Shown here piece after piece: positions 21,990-33,419 of a DNA stretch of 64,000 nucleotides. The stretch's first letter is position 1, and every line of letters begins with the position of its first letter. A program made the position numbers and the translations under genes. Below the pieces are notes generated by a model. The model ran no database searches, was not told where the DNA came from, and saw nothing but the letters and a program-made list of their open reading frames with translations. Source of the stretch: Silene conica. Its lineage: Eukaryota; Streptophyta; Magnoliopsida; Caryophyllales; Caryophyllaceae. The stretch lies in assembly GCA_029255685.2 (NCBI GenBank), contig CM055318.2:11413001-11477000 (forward strand), written 5' to 3'.

Positions 21990-22398
21990 GTGCAAAGAGA
22001 ACGGTTATGTTCTCAAGCGTGCTCTATTAATTCAAAAATATGGCGCGAAGTTTGTAACATCGTCATATAGGAACAAAAGAGAACGGTTCATCTAAGAACC
22101 GTGCTGGAAAGTTTGTGACATCATCACACAAAGAGCACGGTTAGTGTAGAGCAAAGAGACCGGTTCTAAGTTGAACCGTGCTGGAAAGTGGGGGAGAAAG
22201 GAGACCGGTTCCTTTTGGAACCGTGCTGGAAAGGGGGCAAAGAGACCGGGTCCTTCTTGAACCGTGCTAATAAGTGGACAACAAAGAAGACGGTTGAACC
22301 GTTCTCTTAGGTAAAGAGGACGGCCATGGGGAGCACGGTTCCGCCACTCATACGAGAACGGTTTTTAACCGTCTTCGTATCGATATTTTGTAGTAGTG
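21990..22398 (+). repeat. CACTA right subterminal repeats and terminus
   Basis: AAAGAGAACGGTT, AAAGAGCACGGTT and GAACCGTGCTGGAAAG recur at least eight times in both orientations, matching the left-end motif, then CCGTCTTCGTATCGATATTT leads into the terminal GTAGTAGTG. Confidence 0.9.
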
Positions 22399-22401
22399 AG
22401 A

Positions 22402-23008
22402 AACGCCACATCTTCATTGATAAAAATTGATTCATATCAATTTTTATCAATGAACAACCCTAATAATTTCAACAAAATATATAATAATTGTTAAACCAAC
22501 AAAATTACTTACTAATTGAAGAATTATAAGTCATTATTCAAGTTTTTAAAACAATTAGATTTGATTTTAAAGAAAAGGGTATTATATGAGGTTTAATTTG
22601 TCTGGGTTTAGAAAATGATATGTTAATGAAAAGTTAATGAAAAAAATGCAGGTAAATGAATATATATGAAAAAATAATTCGGTATTGTAAACAAACGATA
22701 CAAGTCATAGAACAATAAAACTCAGAATTGTCCCAGGAAAACCCAAAAAAACATAGAAGCATTCATTAAGATTTCAACCATGACATAATTAAAAATAACA
22801 AACTCTAATTAATTTAATTTCCATCCTCAATTTATCTGAAATTCATGACGGACACTAGTCCGCTTTATTCTTAACATATATCAAATTAAATTACATGACA
22901 AATTACTTAGAAAATACTTGTACCAGACTGTCTTTATTACCACCTTGTGGTGTGATAGTACTTAACTCATTTTAATTTTTAAGATGCATACTCCGTCTTA
23001 AGTAAGAC
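22402..23008. other. 3' flank of the UGT gene, no other gene
   Basis: AT-rich sequence between the CACTA right end and the UGT stop codon. A 12-base inverted word (AAAATTGATTCATATC / AATTTTTATCAATG) occurs near 22424-22450. Nothing else is supported. Confidence 0.5.
22864..22869 (-). terminator. candidate poly(A) signal of the UGT gene
   Basis: Minus-strand AATAAA about 140 bases after the stop codon at 23009. It is the best match to the plant near-upstream element in this flank; use is inferred. Confidence 0.4.
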
Positions 23009-26000
23009 TTACTGATGTTTATGTGTCTTACGAATCATATCAATAATTTTGTTAAACGTTATACTTGAACTTCCATCAATCTCCCAAGCCTTTTGAGCCT
23101 CATAAGCAACTTTTTCAACACTATCCCTCAACTTATCACTTGTCATCAACTCCATAATCTTATCCTTAATCTCATGAGCCATAATTAAGCCTTGATTTTC
23201 ACTTCCCCAACGCCTCTCCCAAATACCCAACCCGGCATCCTTCATCACCGCAGCATTAACCCTTTGATCGCCCCCAGGCGGCCAAGCGAGGAGTGGTATC
23301 CCTAGTTGAGCTGACTCGAGGACAGAGTTCCATCCACAATGGGTCACGAACCCTCCAATTGAAGGGTGACTTAGAACCTCTTCTTGGTTAACAAATTCTT
23401 TAAGGATCAATCCTTTGTTCTTTGTTAATTCAAAGAATGTGGGACCTAGTAAATTGGTTAGGTCTTCTTTGTCATCTTTGTCAACCATTGTAGTCTTGAT
23501 CACCCATAAGAACCTCACTCCACTACTTTCGAGCCCTTCTCCAAGTTCCTTGATTTGGTCTTTGCCCATGGCGGTTCGGCTTCCGAAGGACACGAATACC
23601 ACTGATTTTACTGGTTGCTCGTCAAGCCATGCTACATAATTTGATCCTGTGAACCGCAAAATGAAATGTTAGACACGAAAATTAGACTGGCGAAACTACG
23701 ATTTGTCGTTAGTTATGGAGACGAAAATTTTTAACTGATATAAATGCGAAATGCCTTAAGGTAAACTTAAGATCTCAAAAGTTAGACTAAAATTTTCACG
23801 CTATCATGTATACTCGGTATACTCGGGAGTTTACTATCTGCACATAAAAAGTAACAATTACGGGTTTCCTTGTCACTAAAAAAAATATATACAGAACATG
23901 TTTAATTTTCGAACAACACAAATACTCATTTGTGATGGAATTTTGCCACAAGCTTGTGATTGCTCAATTATTGTAAAGGTAAGATTATTATTGGTAGCTT
24001 TGATACAAAACTTTAGTAAGTCTTAAGGGTAAGATTATCCCAAACTTTTCAAAGTCTTAAAACTCTGTCACAACTAGGGCTGAGCATAGGTCCAGAACCG
24101 GATAGAACTGGTCCGAACTGGACCGAACCCAAAACCGAATTCTACTAAATTGGGGATCGAAGACCGGACCTATAAGCAACCGGTCTTGGACCGGACCGAA
24201 CCGGCAAAACCGGACCAACCCAAGACCGGACCGTCTGGATCGATATCTCATTTGATCAAATTTTCTTATTTAACTAACAATAAAAGTCTTGAATAAAAAA
24301 CTCATACTCTAATTTGTACTACTTTGCACATCACTCAGAAGAACGCATAAGTAATATCTAGCCAAAATAACACATTAAACAGCTTTAGAATTCAGAAGTC
24401 AAGCGTTCAATAATTACCATCTTGACACAATTTGGTCCTATCGGCCTGGATCGAAAAGTTTTGGTTTTTGACCGAACCGGATCGAAACCCGAACAACATA
24501 AATAGTTGGACCCAGGACCGGACCGAAACTCAACCGGTTCGGGTTCGGTCTAGACCGAACGGTCCGATCCGGTCCATTTTCCAGTCTGAACCGAGTTTTG
24601 CTCACCCCTAATCACATCAACTTTTTACTAACTTTTATTATTTCTTTATTTTTCAGATTCACCTAAGAGTTTATATATTACCCACCAGACTTACTTTAGA
24701 CTTTAGTTTCTTACATACCTCTCTTCTTCTTTTTACAAAAAGAAACTACATAGAAGATCCACTTATTGAATAATTTTCGTTGAAAGTGGAGTTAAAACTC
24801 ACCCAAAGTGTTAAACTAAGTCTCGGGTGAATTTCCAAGATTTAACTTCTTTAGCAAAATTTTAAGTTGAGTCTTGGATTATTGATATTCTTGAGGCAAA
24901 CTTGTAATTCTCATTTTTGGTAGTCTTGCCTTAGGGAAAGATTGTTGATAGTCTTGCTTATAATTTTCATTTTTCACCAGAAATGTAACCAAGTTTTAAG
25001 TTAAGTCTTGGCAGAAAACCAAAACTCAATTTAAGATATTGGGCGAGTCTAGACCCCACTTTCAATGAAAATTATGCAATGGATGAATCTCATATGTCAA
25101 TTTTTTTTTGTAAAAAAGAGGTGAGGTAAAAAAAAAAATTGAGTCTGATGTGAGTCTAAGATAAGTTTGAACAATATAGTAATAATAAAAGTCAGTAAAA
25201 AAAACTGATGTGACAGGGTCTTAAGATAATAAAAAGTTTTGCTGATAATTTCACCCTATGTGCGTGAGCAAGTGAAAAGGCAAATGAAAGAAGCCTTGTA
25301 AGAAATCATAAGCTTGTAGACCCGTCAAACGGGTTAGGTAGGTCAGGTCAGAATACGAGTTGGATCATACGAATTACGGGCCGGGATAGGGTTAGAAATC
25401 AGAATAAGGGGCAAAAATAACTTTAAACGACTTTTTTAATTAAAAAAAATTTTTTTTAGAAACGTAAAACATAGTTAGGATTATTATTTTAATCATATTT
25501 AACGTTTACATTAATTCTGTAATTATTAAAATAAAGTTTTTAATAATTATTATATTATTAAATATAATAGAAGTTATATAAAATTTACTATTTAGCGGTG
25601 TTTGTAATTTTGAATAAAAAAATAGTAGTTTTATAACTATTTTGTCAAATATAATATATAAATAAGTTTTTAATAAAATTTTTGAATTATATTTGACCAA
25701 ACAGATCGAACCTAAAATAACAAGTCATTTTAAATACGGGTAAAATGAGTCATGGGTTGTAATAAACGGATTTCTAGCCCCAAAAAACAGGTCAAGTTTT
25801 TGGATCAAGTCGAATTTTAACACAAATTTCATTTGTGACAGACATATCCGTCGCAAGCTTGCGACGGGTCAAGTAATATCCAAATGGGAGATATAACACA
25901 AAAGTAGAATATTTAGTTAATAACAAATTGTTTTGTCTTATCCACTAACATGGGTAACATTTGACCTATCGCAAGCTTGTGACGGATATACCCGTCACAA

Positions 26001-29000
26001 GGAAGACTTGCTAAAATTTTAACAGGTTTACAAACTTGTGACTAACTTATCATCCTCAAGCAAGGTCGCTAAGGAGGCCGCGATCTTGTTGGGTCACTGT
26101 AATTACGTAAGTAATAAACTAATTTTGGTGACCTTGTATTAATTTTCATAATCTTGAAGTTTTTTAGGCTAATTTGTGACCCTGAAATTTGTTGGTGACT
26201 TTCTTGGTGAACTGTAACATGTCAAATAAAGTGTTATTGGCTTATTATATTATTTGGTGGGGCAGAGAATATAGTTAATGATTGAAAATGTTGAAAAATG
26301 GAAAATAACTGGAAAATTATTGAGATCATGCCCCTAAGTCGTGACATTCTGTTTTTAAGGGAGGAAGTGAGTTGAAGATGGATCAAAATAATTAAGATGA
26401 GATTAAGAGTAAAAATATTAGTGACTTAATTAACGTGGCCTTCTAATAGGAGATGGTATAAGATATCACATACGACACTAATATTTTTAGTAATGAAGCT
26501 TAATTATCTCATAAACTTAATTAGTAAGTCTTGCTTGTGACGGGTCATTATTTGTGGGGTATTTTCTGAGATAAAATGGATATAAAATGAGTTAGTGGAG
26601 AAAGGGGACCACATGAATAGTGTCGGAGAGAGAGAAAAAGTGGGTATTTTGTGAGAGGAAACGGTATCCGTCACAAGCTTGTGACGGATACCTCCGTCAC
26701 AAATGAGAATTTGTGAAACTTAATTGCCCGTACACTTTCTTATCAAACAAAAATCACGTGACAATACTGAAATATCTAAAGTTTTCCACGTACACTGACA
26801 AGAAAAAGTACTTGCATGGGCCACACGGTTGTGTTTGTTACAAACATACGAAGTACAGAGTAATTCATAATTGTATGTACCATCTGTACTTCGTATTTGG
26901 ATAAAAATGGAGGAAGTATTTACGTTAGTAGGTTTTCCATGTAGCCAAATTTATATCACATCTTTTATGGTTTGGTACTCATGTTTTTCATTACCCATAA
27001 ATGTTAGATGGAGGAAACTTCTCATGTAATAGGGTGAGAGATTCATTGAAACTTTGATTATTATGTTATGTTTTTCACTAAATTAGTGAAAAACAGTCTC
27101 TTATAAGACCTATCGTTTCCATTATAGCTTGATGACCTTATTTTTTTTAATTGAAACAAATCTGATTTGAATTGGATTAAAACTTATAACATTTGAATTA
27201 AATTGAATTGGACTTATAGAAACTGAACTACACTTATAAGATCTGAATTGAGCTGAATTTATAAGATCTGAACGAAACTTATAAGATCTGAAATGAACTA
27301 CACTTATAGGATCTAAACTAAACTAAATTTATAGGATCCAAACTAAAATGGACTTATATGATCTGAACTAAATTGAATTAAATTTATAATATCTGGACCA
27401 AACTTATAGAATCTGAAATGAATTTATAGGATCTTGAGTGAACTGAAGTTAAGTGATTTTAAAGTCTAAAAGAACATGGCCTAATTCTCCTATGTTTAGT
27501 TTATTTCCAATTATATATATCAGTATGCACCTAGTTAAAAGCAGTAATAATAGACCTGACAAATAGGTCGGGTCGTGTCGAGTTCGTGATGGGTTATGAC
27601 CCCTTCAACCCTTTCCGACCCAATTAGATAAACGGGTTACATGCATTAACCCTAACCCAACCCGGACCATTTATTTTTTCAATAACTTAACCCGACTTGT
27701 GTAACCCATTTAAGTTTTAACAAAACAACTTCGACTCATTAAACCCCTTTAACCCGTTTAACCCATCCAACCTATATAAATATAATGCATTCAAAATTAA
27801 AATTTACAGCAAGGATAGACAATCTTCATGTCTTATTTCAAATTCAAAATAACATAACCCGATTATAACTCATTTAGATGGATGTAACATAACCCATTTA
27901 AATTAATGGGTTATTCGTGTCGGGTTCGCGTGTCGCAAGATCCCCAACCCTAACCCACCCCATATAAGTTCGAGTCGTGTTCGTGTCAACCCAATTAAGT
28001 AAACGGATTGAAACACCTTGACCCGAACCCGTTAATTTCGTGTCGGGTTCGTTTTGTGTTTTCGGGTTGTGTCAATGATTACCGCCTCTAGTTAATATTA
28101 TCAAATTTATAATAAAATTTTCAAATTCTATTTTAAAAAATTTGAGTTATATATCGTAAAATTTATAAACTCACTCATTTAAACATACAAAAATTAAATT
28201 TAATAAAACTCAAAAAATTACATATAAGCTGAGTTATAAGTCGATTGTACGATGCTATTGTATTTCTGAAGGTATAATGTTATTTGTGGGTTAAAAGGTA
28301 CTCCCTCGGTCCCTCCTATTTCGAATTACTGTCTCATTTTTTCATTTTCGTCTATTCATAGTAATGTCTTATTGTCCATTTTAATAAACTTTTATACTTA
28401 TTTTAATCAGTTCAACCCAGACAATACCCAACTCACCTCACAACCCGGAAAAGGCTACAGATACACATTGTGTATAAAAAACTCCATACATGACCAATCA
28501 CGTCGCGCCACATAGGTAACCCAACTTAAACCACAATAGTTAGTTTTAAGATATTTTAGTAATTTTACAAGTCTAGTTAACATGTAGTTAGCATTAATTT
28601 AGAAAATTTTGTTATTTTGTTTAAATTTTATTCTCTTAACAAAATTGAATGATTTTATTTGTAAAATAAATATTTTTGTAATATGTAGTAGAATCAATTA
28701 ATATTTTTGGAATTTATTTTTTAAATTTTCGTTTTAGTTAGTAATTAATCAATAATAATAATTTTTTAAGTAATAATAATTTTTATTTTCGATTTTTTTA
28801 AAAACAAAATCGGTATTGTTATTAATAAAAATTATTATTCTGGAAATTATTATTTTAAAAAAATCATTTTAGTTAGTTATAAAATATTCTATGTCTTTTT
28901 CGAATTAATTAAATTACATGAAATATTTTTATCTTGTATTTTAAAAAAAATTGTTTTAGTTAGTAGAATGCAAAAAAAGAGTGTAAATTAATTAAATACA

Positions 29001-30317
29001 AAAAGGGTGTAAATTAATTAAATACAAAAAAAATATTTTCTAAAATATTAATTTACAAAAAAAAATTCCAACAAAATTCCTAATTAATATTTCCGAAAAT
29101 TTAACTAAATACAAAAAATAACAAAATATCTTTTAAAAATATTAACTTAGTAAAACATAATAAAATCTTAACAAAATAACAAATATTCCTAAATTATGCT
29201 AACCACATGTAGTTAAAAACTTAACTACATTTGTATAGTTACCAATTTACCCTAATACTAACTCATATAAATTAACTATGGTTATATACGTGGCGAGATA
29301 TGATTGGTCGTGTATGAGTTTTTTCATACACTCTATCGCCTTCCCTCACAACCCACTATTTATTTTAATAAACGGTAATAATTAATAGTAATAACTTCTT
29401 TCTCCAATCTTCTCAGTCCACACAATATTTTTAATTTTTTAACTATCTTTCTTAGTTTTTGTGTCACTGTCAAATGGGACCCTTATCAAATACTGTATGA
29501 GAGAGTACTACCTAGTGATGATTACGATCGAGTTTTGTCGATATGGAAAAAAAATGGCGAGAAACACCAAACCTTTCTTCATTTCAAGACGGTGTAATGG
29601 CCCGATTGGAAATACGGGTGGAAGATCCTTAAAGACTTGACCAAGTCGATGGGCGGATAAGGTATCAGACTCAAAAATCTCAAAGGTATTGACCAAAATA
29701 CCCTTACCATGACGAAGATGTGGAGCGTTAGCAATGATCAATCGTACGAAGGCATGTTCCGTATCATACATAATCGGAGGAGGTTCGTCTGCACGTATCG
29801 GCTTTAGCCCTGGTAAAATGACATCTTTACCCCTTACAAGAGGAGAATCCAACAAACTAACCATAAGCGAGAAAAACCGAGCAGACGTAACCATAAGGGT
29901 AAAACAGGGAATGCCGAGTTGAGAAAGAGGGTAAATAACCCCGGAAGCGAGGAGGAAATCGGAGAAGACCGCAGAAAGAGGTGGCGAAAGCGCAGTAAGG
30001 TGGTCAGGGAGGAGGGGTGCAGAGCGAGTAACCGCATCATATTGGAGGAGAAATGGGTCGTTAATGGTGGAGTGATCAGAAGGGTTAGGTGGAAGAGAGT
30101 GGAAATAGTAAGGGGTAATGTGAGGGTGGGTGGTTAAGAAGGTGGTAATTTGGGTGGTTTCGGCGGTGGAGGTAGTTGGTAAAATGATGACTAGTGTGAC
30201 CTTGCAAGTGTTGGAGGTGGCTAACATGGCTGCTAGTCGTAGGAATGGGAGTAGGTGTCCGATACCGGCACCGGGGCATACCGCTACATGAGGGACTTCA
30301 CCGGTTAGTGGAGCCAT
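23009..30317 (-). CDS. UGT708-like C-glycosyltransferase, two exons, 460 aa
   Basis: Exon 1 is 30317-29573 and exon 2 is 23646-23009. The phase-1 junction rebuilds LEMKKGSNYVAWLDEQ. Exon 1 starts MAPLTGEVPHVAVCPGAGIG with catalytic His21 next, Asp120 in AVFSDFLL, and DPF at 87-89. GKGILVNTFEIFES and FPIGPL follow. Exon 2 has VVFVSFGSRTAMGKDQIKEL and a 44-residue PSPG sugar-donor box ending GGDQ. Wording and length fit the UGT708 group, which puts glucose on carbon of 2-hydroxyflavanones toward flavone C-glucosides such as isovitexin, in the cytosol. PSPG position 1 is Phe instead of the usual Trp, and the donor AAAG|GTTTGG is weak. Without splicing the product stops at 269 aa. The 5.9-kb intron is packed with MITEs and a LINE sits just upstream. 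An O-glycosyltransferase relative is the alternative. Confidence 0.88.
24073..24612. mobile_element. hAT-like MITE rich in ACCGGACCGAACC words
   Basis: The ends ACTAGGGCTGAGCA and TGCTCACCCCTAAT are inverted repeats. CACA flanks both sides (24069-24072, 24613-24616), so the target duplication is short or partly lost. The body has many GGACCGAACCGG words in both orientations. It interrupts an older inverted-repeat sequence whose halves (GTCTTAA.ACTCTGTCACA near 24050 and TGTGACAGGGTCTTAAG near 25210) still match. Superfamily uncertain. Confidence 0.65.
25822..26014. mobile_element. MULE-type MITE, copy A (193 bp)
   Basis: 9-bp target duplication AATTTTAAC at 25813-25821 and 26015-26023. Termini: ACAAATTTCATTTGTGACAG and the inverse of TTAGCAAGTCTTCCTTGTGA. 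It contains GTCGCAAGCTTGCGACGGGTCAAG-type palindromic subterminal words and an inner TCTTATC arm pair. Same family as 26522, 32840, 33420 and 42938. Confidence 0.85.
26522..26715. mobile_element. MULE-type MITE, copy B (194 bp)
   Basis: Target duplication AAACTTAAT at 26513-26521 and 26716-26724. Termini: TAGTAAGTCTTGCTTGTGAC and the inverse of CACAAATTCTCATTTGTGAC. It ends with a palindrome ATCCGTCACAAGCTTGTGACGGAT. Its core matches copy D inverted (GTGGAGAAAGGGGACCAC). Confidence 0.85.
27553..28088. mobile_element. possible hAT-like MITE rich in AACCCGACCC words
   Basis: The left part has GACCTGACAAATAGGTCGGG; the right part ends TTCGGGTTGTGTCAATGATT-ACCGCCTCTAG. The body alternates GGGTCGTGTCG and AACCCGTTTAACCC in both orientations. 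The terminal repeats are weak and no target duplication was found. Boundaries are approximate. Confidence 0.4.
28301..29505. mobile_element. probable Stowaway-type MITE, interrupted
   Basis: The left end CTCCCTCGGTCCCTCCTATT is flanked by TA, the right end GTATGAGAGAG by TA. The arms are poorly matched. The element is split by the insertion at 28447-29343; without it the length is about 300 bp, normal for this class. Confidence 0.4.
28447..29343. mobile_element. TIR element with 11-bp target duplication, nested
   Basis: CCTCACAACCC occurs at 28436-28446 and 29344-29354. The inverted arms share ATACA(T/C)GACCAATCA and GCCAC and ACC..AATAGTTA over about 80 bases. The interior is extremely AT-rich and non-coding. 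The duplication length suggests a MULE-like element. Confidence 0.7.
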
Positions 30318-30399
30318 GCTTGAATTGGGAGTTTTGGATGCGTGGTAGTGCTTGTGGTAGCTAGTGAATTTGCAAGGTTCTTGTGAAAGTATGCGTGGG

Positions 30400-30406
30400 T
30401 TATATA
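30400..30406 (-). promoter_or_regulatory. TATA box of the UGT gene
   Basis: Minus-strand CCCTATATAACC, about 85 bases upstream of the ATG at 30317, well placed for a short 5' leader. The LINE insertion begins about 45 bases further upstream at 30451, so the core promoter survives while the proximal elements have been moved about 1.4 kb away. Confidence 0.6.
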
Positions 30407-30450
30407 GGGAAATGAAGATGGTAAATTATCGTGGTTAAAATTGCGGTGGT

Positions 30451-31805
30451 GGCTTTTTTTTTTCTTTTTTTTTTTCTTTTTTCCAGAGGTAAAGAAAGTT
30501 TACACATTAAGGGCACCTGACGCTATGTCATGTGCAACCCTATTAAATCTACGAGGAATAAAAGAGAGACTAGTACAATGAAACCAGGTTGACAAGCTCA
30601 GACATTCATCAATGATGTCCCGAACCATGTGACTTGGACTCTCCAGTCCAAAGATCTGGCGAAGGGCACTAAGACAATCCGAAAAAACATGTAGATGCAT
30701 CACACGTCTCTCCATTGCCCATTGTAACACCATAATCAGCCCAAGGGTCTCCGCTTGGAGGGCAGATTCCGCCGTACAAACTTTCCGAAACCGTCCCAGT
30801 TCCAAGCCATCATGATTATAAACCACAAACCCAATAGTCGCATTCAGGGTTGAATTCCATCCTGCGTCAACCATAGCTCTTACAATCTCACAGGAACCTT
30901 CCTTTCCTACAAGATGAAAACGCTTACCTGCCGCCAATTCACTGGACTCCGAATCAAAAGTCTCCCCACCCTTCCTTTGCTTCAAGTGCGAATCCATGGA
31001 AGTTCCAGTCGCCGTGTGGAAAAACTCGACGTCACTAGCTGCAAGGTTGTAAAGAACCGTCACAGGCAAGTTGTTTCCACGAAAGATAGTATTATTCCTG
31101 TGTCTCCAGATGTACCAAAGGATGGAGATAAAATAACATACACGCCACTTCCCATCATCCAATTTCCCAAGAAAACCAATCCATTCGATAATCCATTGCT
31201 GGATACTTAAGTGGTGGGCATGTTCCGTTCTAAGCCCCAGAATTGATCCGTGCCAAAAACGTGAGGCAAACTCACAGTCTCGAAACATGTGAGTCAACGT
31301 TTCCACCTCACCCTCAGCCCTCTTGCAAGAGGTACAACGGACAGATCCCTGAAATTTTTTAGTTCTTAGCTCTGCCCCACAGGGAAGGGTTTCAGCACAT
31401 AATCTCCAGAGAAAGACCTTCCACTTTGCCGGAATATGAAGGTGCCACAATCTCCTACCGCAAAACTCCTCAGTAGCCTTGCTCATTCTTGACCTATCTT
31501 TGTGACTGCTCTTTTGATCAAAGAGCTCCTTCGAGATAACACCATATCCACTTTTAACCGAGTACTTCCCATCTCTAGTGTAAGGCCAAAAAACGACATC
31601 AAAGGATCGGGAGGAAGGGATAGGCATTGCAAGAATCTTAGCAGTCCAAAAATCTTCGAAGAGGTGGTTCACCATTCCAGCATTCCATTGAACACAATTT
31701 TCTATTAGATCCCGAACCTCAAGGTTGTAAAGGTGGGTCCAGTTCAGCTCCAGCAAGCACTCTCTTGGATTAGGGATCTCCCCATTGACCCACTTATTAG
31801 TCCAG
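30451..31805 (-). mobile_element. 5'-truncated LINE inserted in the UGT promoter
   Basis: A 13-bp target duplication AAATTGCGGTGGT lies at 30438-30450 and 31806-31818. On the minus strand the insert ends in an A-rich tail (T-rich at 30453-30482 on plus), the hallmark of target-primed reverse transcription. It holds only the last ~1.3 kb of the LINE, the usual 5' truncation. The perfect duplication and open frame suggest it is fairly young. Confidence 0.93.
30500..31756 (-). pseudogene. LINE ORF2 C-terminus: zf-RVT and RNase H domains
   Basis: An open frame of 418 codons, truncated at its N-terminus by the LINE's 5' truncation. The zf-RVT part reads LWHLHIPAKWKVFLWRLC and CTSCKRAEGEVETLTHMFRD. 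The RNase H part has DAGWNSTLNATIGFVV (first Asp), AESALQAETLGLIMVLQWA (Glu), HVFSDCLSALRQI (Asp) and FIPRRFNRVAHDIA (final Asp). All four acidic positions are present. Endonuclease and reverse transcriptase are absent, so it cannot transpose. The ATG is internal. Confidence 0.9.
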
Positions 31806-31818
31806 AAATTGCGGTGGT

Positions 31819-32839
31819 TACTAGTTAGTTATCCCACCGATAATAGGTGCGACCTACTAAAACCTAGGGATAAGCAAAATCAGATATCCAATTCATAATT
31901 CATAAGACCATTCCCAACCAACAAATCAATTTAATCGGGTCAATTTCATATTAGGCCTTAATCTCCCCTTATTGACTTTGACTCGCTTAAACACTCCCAA
32001 GCAGAAAGTCACGACTTAGGTCAATAATTCAACCACATTTTTAGTTTTTTTTTTTCCCTTTTTCTTAAATGCTTGGAACCGATTACAACATGCCATGTAT
32101 TAGGTGGATTGTTGGGTCAATTTCTTCAAATTGGGTCGATTTGCGACTCAAATCGACTTGAGTCAATTCTAATCGATTTCTTAATTACAATTAACTTGAC
32201 TCGACTCCCTATCGACCTTGCTTGGGGATGGTCTAATAGGATTGGATATTTAGTTTTAAAATTTTGAATTTTGGAGATCCGAATCCGATCCATATAATTC
32301 GGATCCAAAAATCCGGAATTCAAATATCTGGATATACAGGTTTCGGAAACCGATCCGATCCGGTTTATCATAGGTTTTTTGGTAAGTCTTCATTTGATGG
32401 GTGATATATAATTCCTTTATCCGGTCTTTCTTTGTATTCGGCTCCTCTAATCCAATTCAAACTGTTTTTCCTAATTGTTTTTAGTTAACAAATTTTTCAC
32501 TTCCTCAAAAATTATGATCGTACAAATTTATCAAACTTGTTAACGTTGAGTTAATTCTACATGAATATATCAAAGAAACTAAATTACAAACACATAAAAT
32601 CTATGGCGACAATATATTACTAAGATTGTCAAGATTGGGTATTGAGAAGACATAAGAAACTCTTCGACTCGAAAATTGTTTGTCATGGTTCTTATTCATC
32701 ATTTCTTCACAACAACATAATGCTCGCCTTTTTAAATGGATGAAAGATATTGATATTGATAAAGAAAATCGAAGATGAAAATGACACTTTAAAGAAGTTT
32801 TTGCTAAGATGGGTCGAAAACCAAACTATTTACCAAAAC
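31819..32839. other. upstream flank of the UGT beyond the LINE; no gene
   Basis: The original UGT upstream sequence resumes here. It includes a Harbinger-type MITE (31916-32233) and a GATCCGAATCCGATCC-rich patch (32270-32360) that resembles part of another hAT-like element. No open frame is convincing. Confidence 0.5.
31916..32233. mobile_element. PIF/Harbinger-type MITE, 318 bp
   Basis: Termini GACCATTCCCAACCAAC and the inverse GCTTGGGGATGGTC, flanked by TAA at 31913-31915 and 32234-32236. Non-coding, with repeated GACTTGAGTC-like words in the centre. Confidence 0.7.
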
Positions 32840-33033
32840 AGTAAGTCTCATTGAAGACGTATATATATCCGTCACAAGCTGAATACGGGTCAAGTAATAT
32901 CAATTTAGTAGATAAGACAAAAGCAAATTGCCTAGGGAATAACATTATGCTTTTGTCTTATCTACTAAATTGATGTTACTTGACCCGTCTTCAGCTTGTG
33001 ACGGATATATCCGTCTTCAATGAGAATTTGTGT
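32840..33033. mobile_element. MULE-type MITE, copy C (194 bp)
   Basis: Termini AGTAAGTCTCATTGAAGACG and the inverse of ACACAAATTCTCATTGAAGA. It is a strong foldback with arms GATAAGACAAAAGC / GCTTTTGTCTTATC. Flanks TACCAAAAC (32831-32839) and TACGAAAAT (33034-33042) match at 7 of 9 bases, a plausible old duplication. It appears to sit at the edge of the inverted-repeat element that follows. Confidence 0.75.
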
Positions 33034-33419
33034 TACGAAAATAGGGCAGGTTTCAAACTACTTATCAAAATGGGTCCACGTCATCAATTCCGATTTTTTA
33101 ATTTTGTTTTTTTTGAAATTTATAACTTGTCGCTGTCCCTGACAAGCTACATCCGTCATGTCCGTTTTCCTTACTCCAATCACCAAATAATAAAATACCA
33201 CCATCATTCTCATCTTCTCACTTCCCTTATCGTATTCAGATTGTTGTTTGAGTTATTTGCTCTACATTTTGCGCAAAAAACGACATGTAATATCACCGTT
33301 CACAAACAATTTTGATTTCGAAAATCCATGATATATTCACAAACAGGCCGAGGTGAGATTATCCGAAGTGACTGCCAAAAACATTCTAAAGATGGCTGCA
33401 GTGTTCATTAACAACCTCT

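Larger units (their letters stand above)
10414..22398 (+). mobile_element. complete CACTA (En/Spm) transposon, 11,985 bp
   Basis: The left end is CACTACTACAAATATAGG and the right end is the inverse of CACTACTACAAAATATCG, both followed inward by GGAGACGG or GAAGACGG. Identical AGA at 10411-10413 and 22399-22401 is the 3-bp target duplication of CACTA elements. Both ends carry arrays of subterminal repeats (10500-10960 and 21990-22380). Inside, all on the plus strand, are TNP2 (12328-15654), a TNPA-like multi-exon gene (from 16194) and an Ulp1-type protease region (20160-21708). The intact boundaries and intact TNP2 imply recent activity, although the second gene carries a stop. Confidence 0.95.
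23647..29572 (-). other. UGT intron, 5,926 bp, filled with nested MITEs
   Basis: Donor GTTTGG at 29572 and acceptor TTCACAG at 23647. The interior holds elements at 24073-24612, 25822-26014, 26522-26715, 27553-28088 and 28301-29505 (itself interrupted at 28447-29343). Between them is AT-rich DNA without genes, including a patch of repeated ACTTATA(G/A)GATCTGAA words at 27180-27440 and a Stowaway-like orphan end at 26900-26919. Confidence 0.85.

Noticed and set aside
29834-30279. Alternative-frame ORFs over UGT exon 1
   Set aside because: Shadows of the GC-rich UGT coding sequence; only one frame has catalytic motifs.
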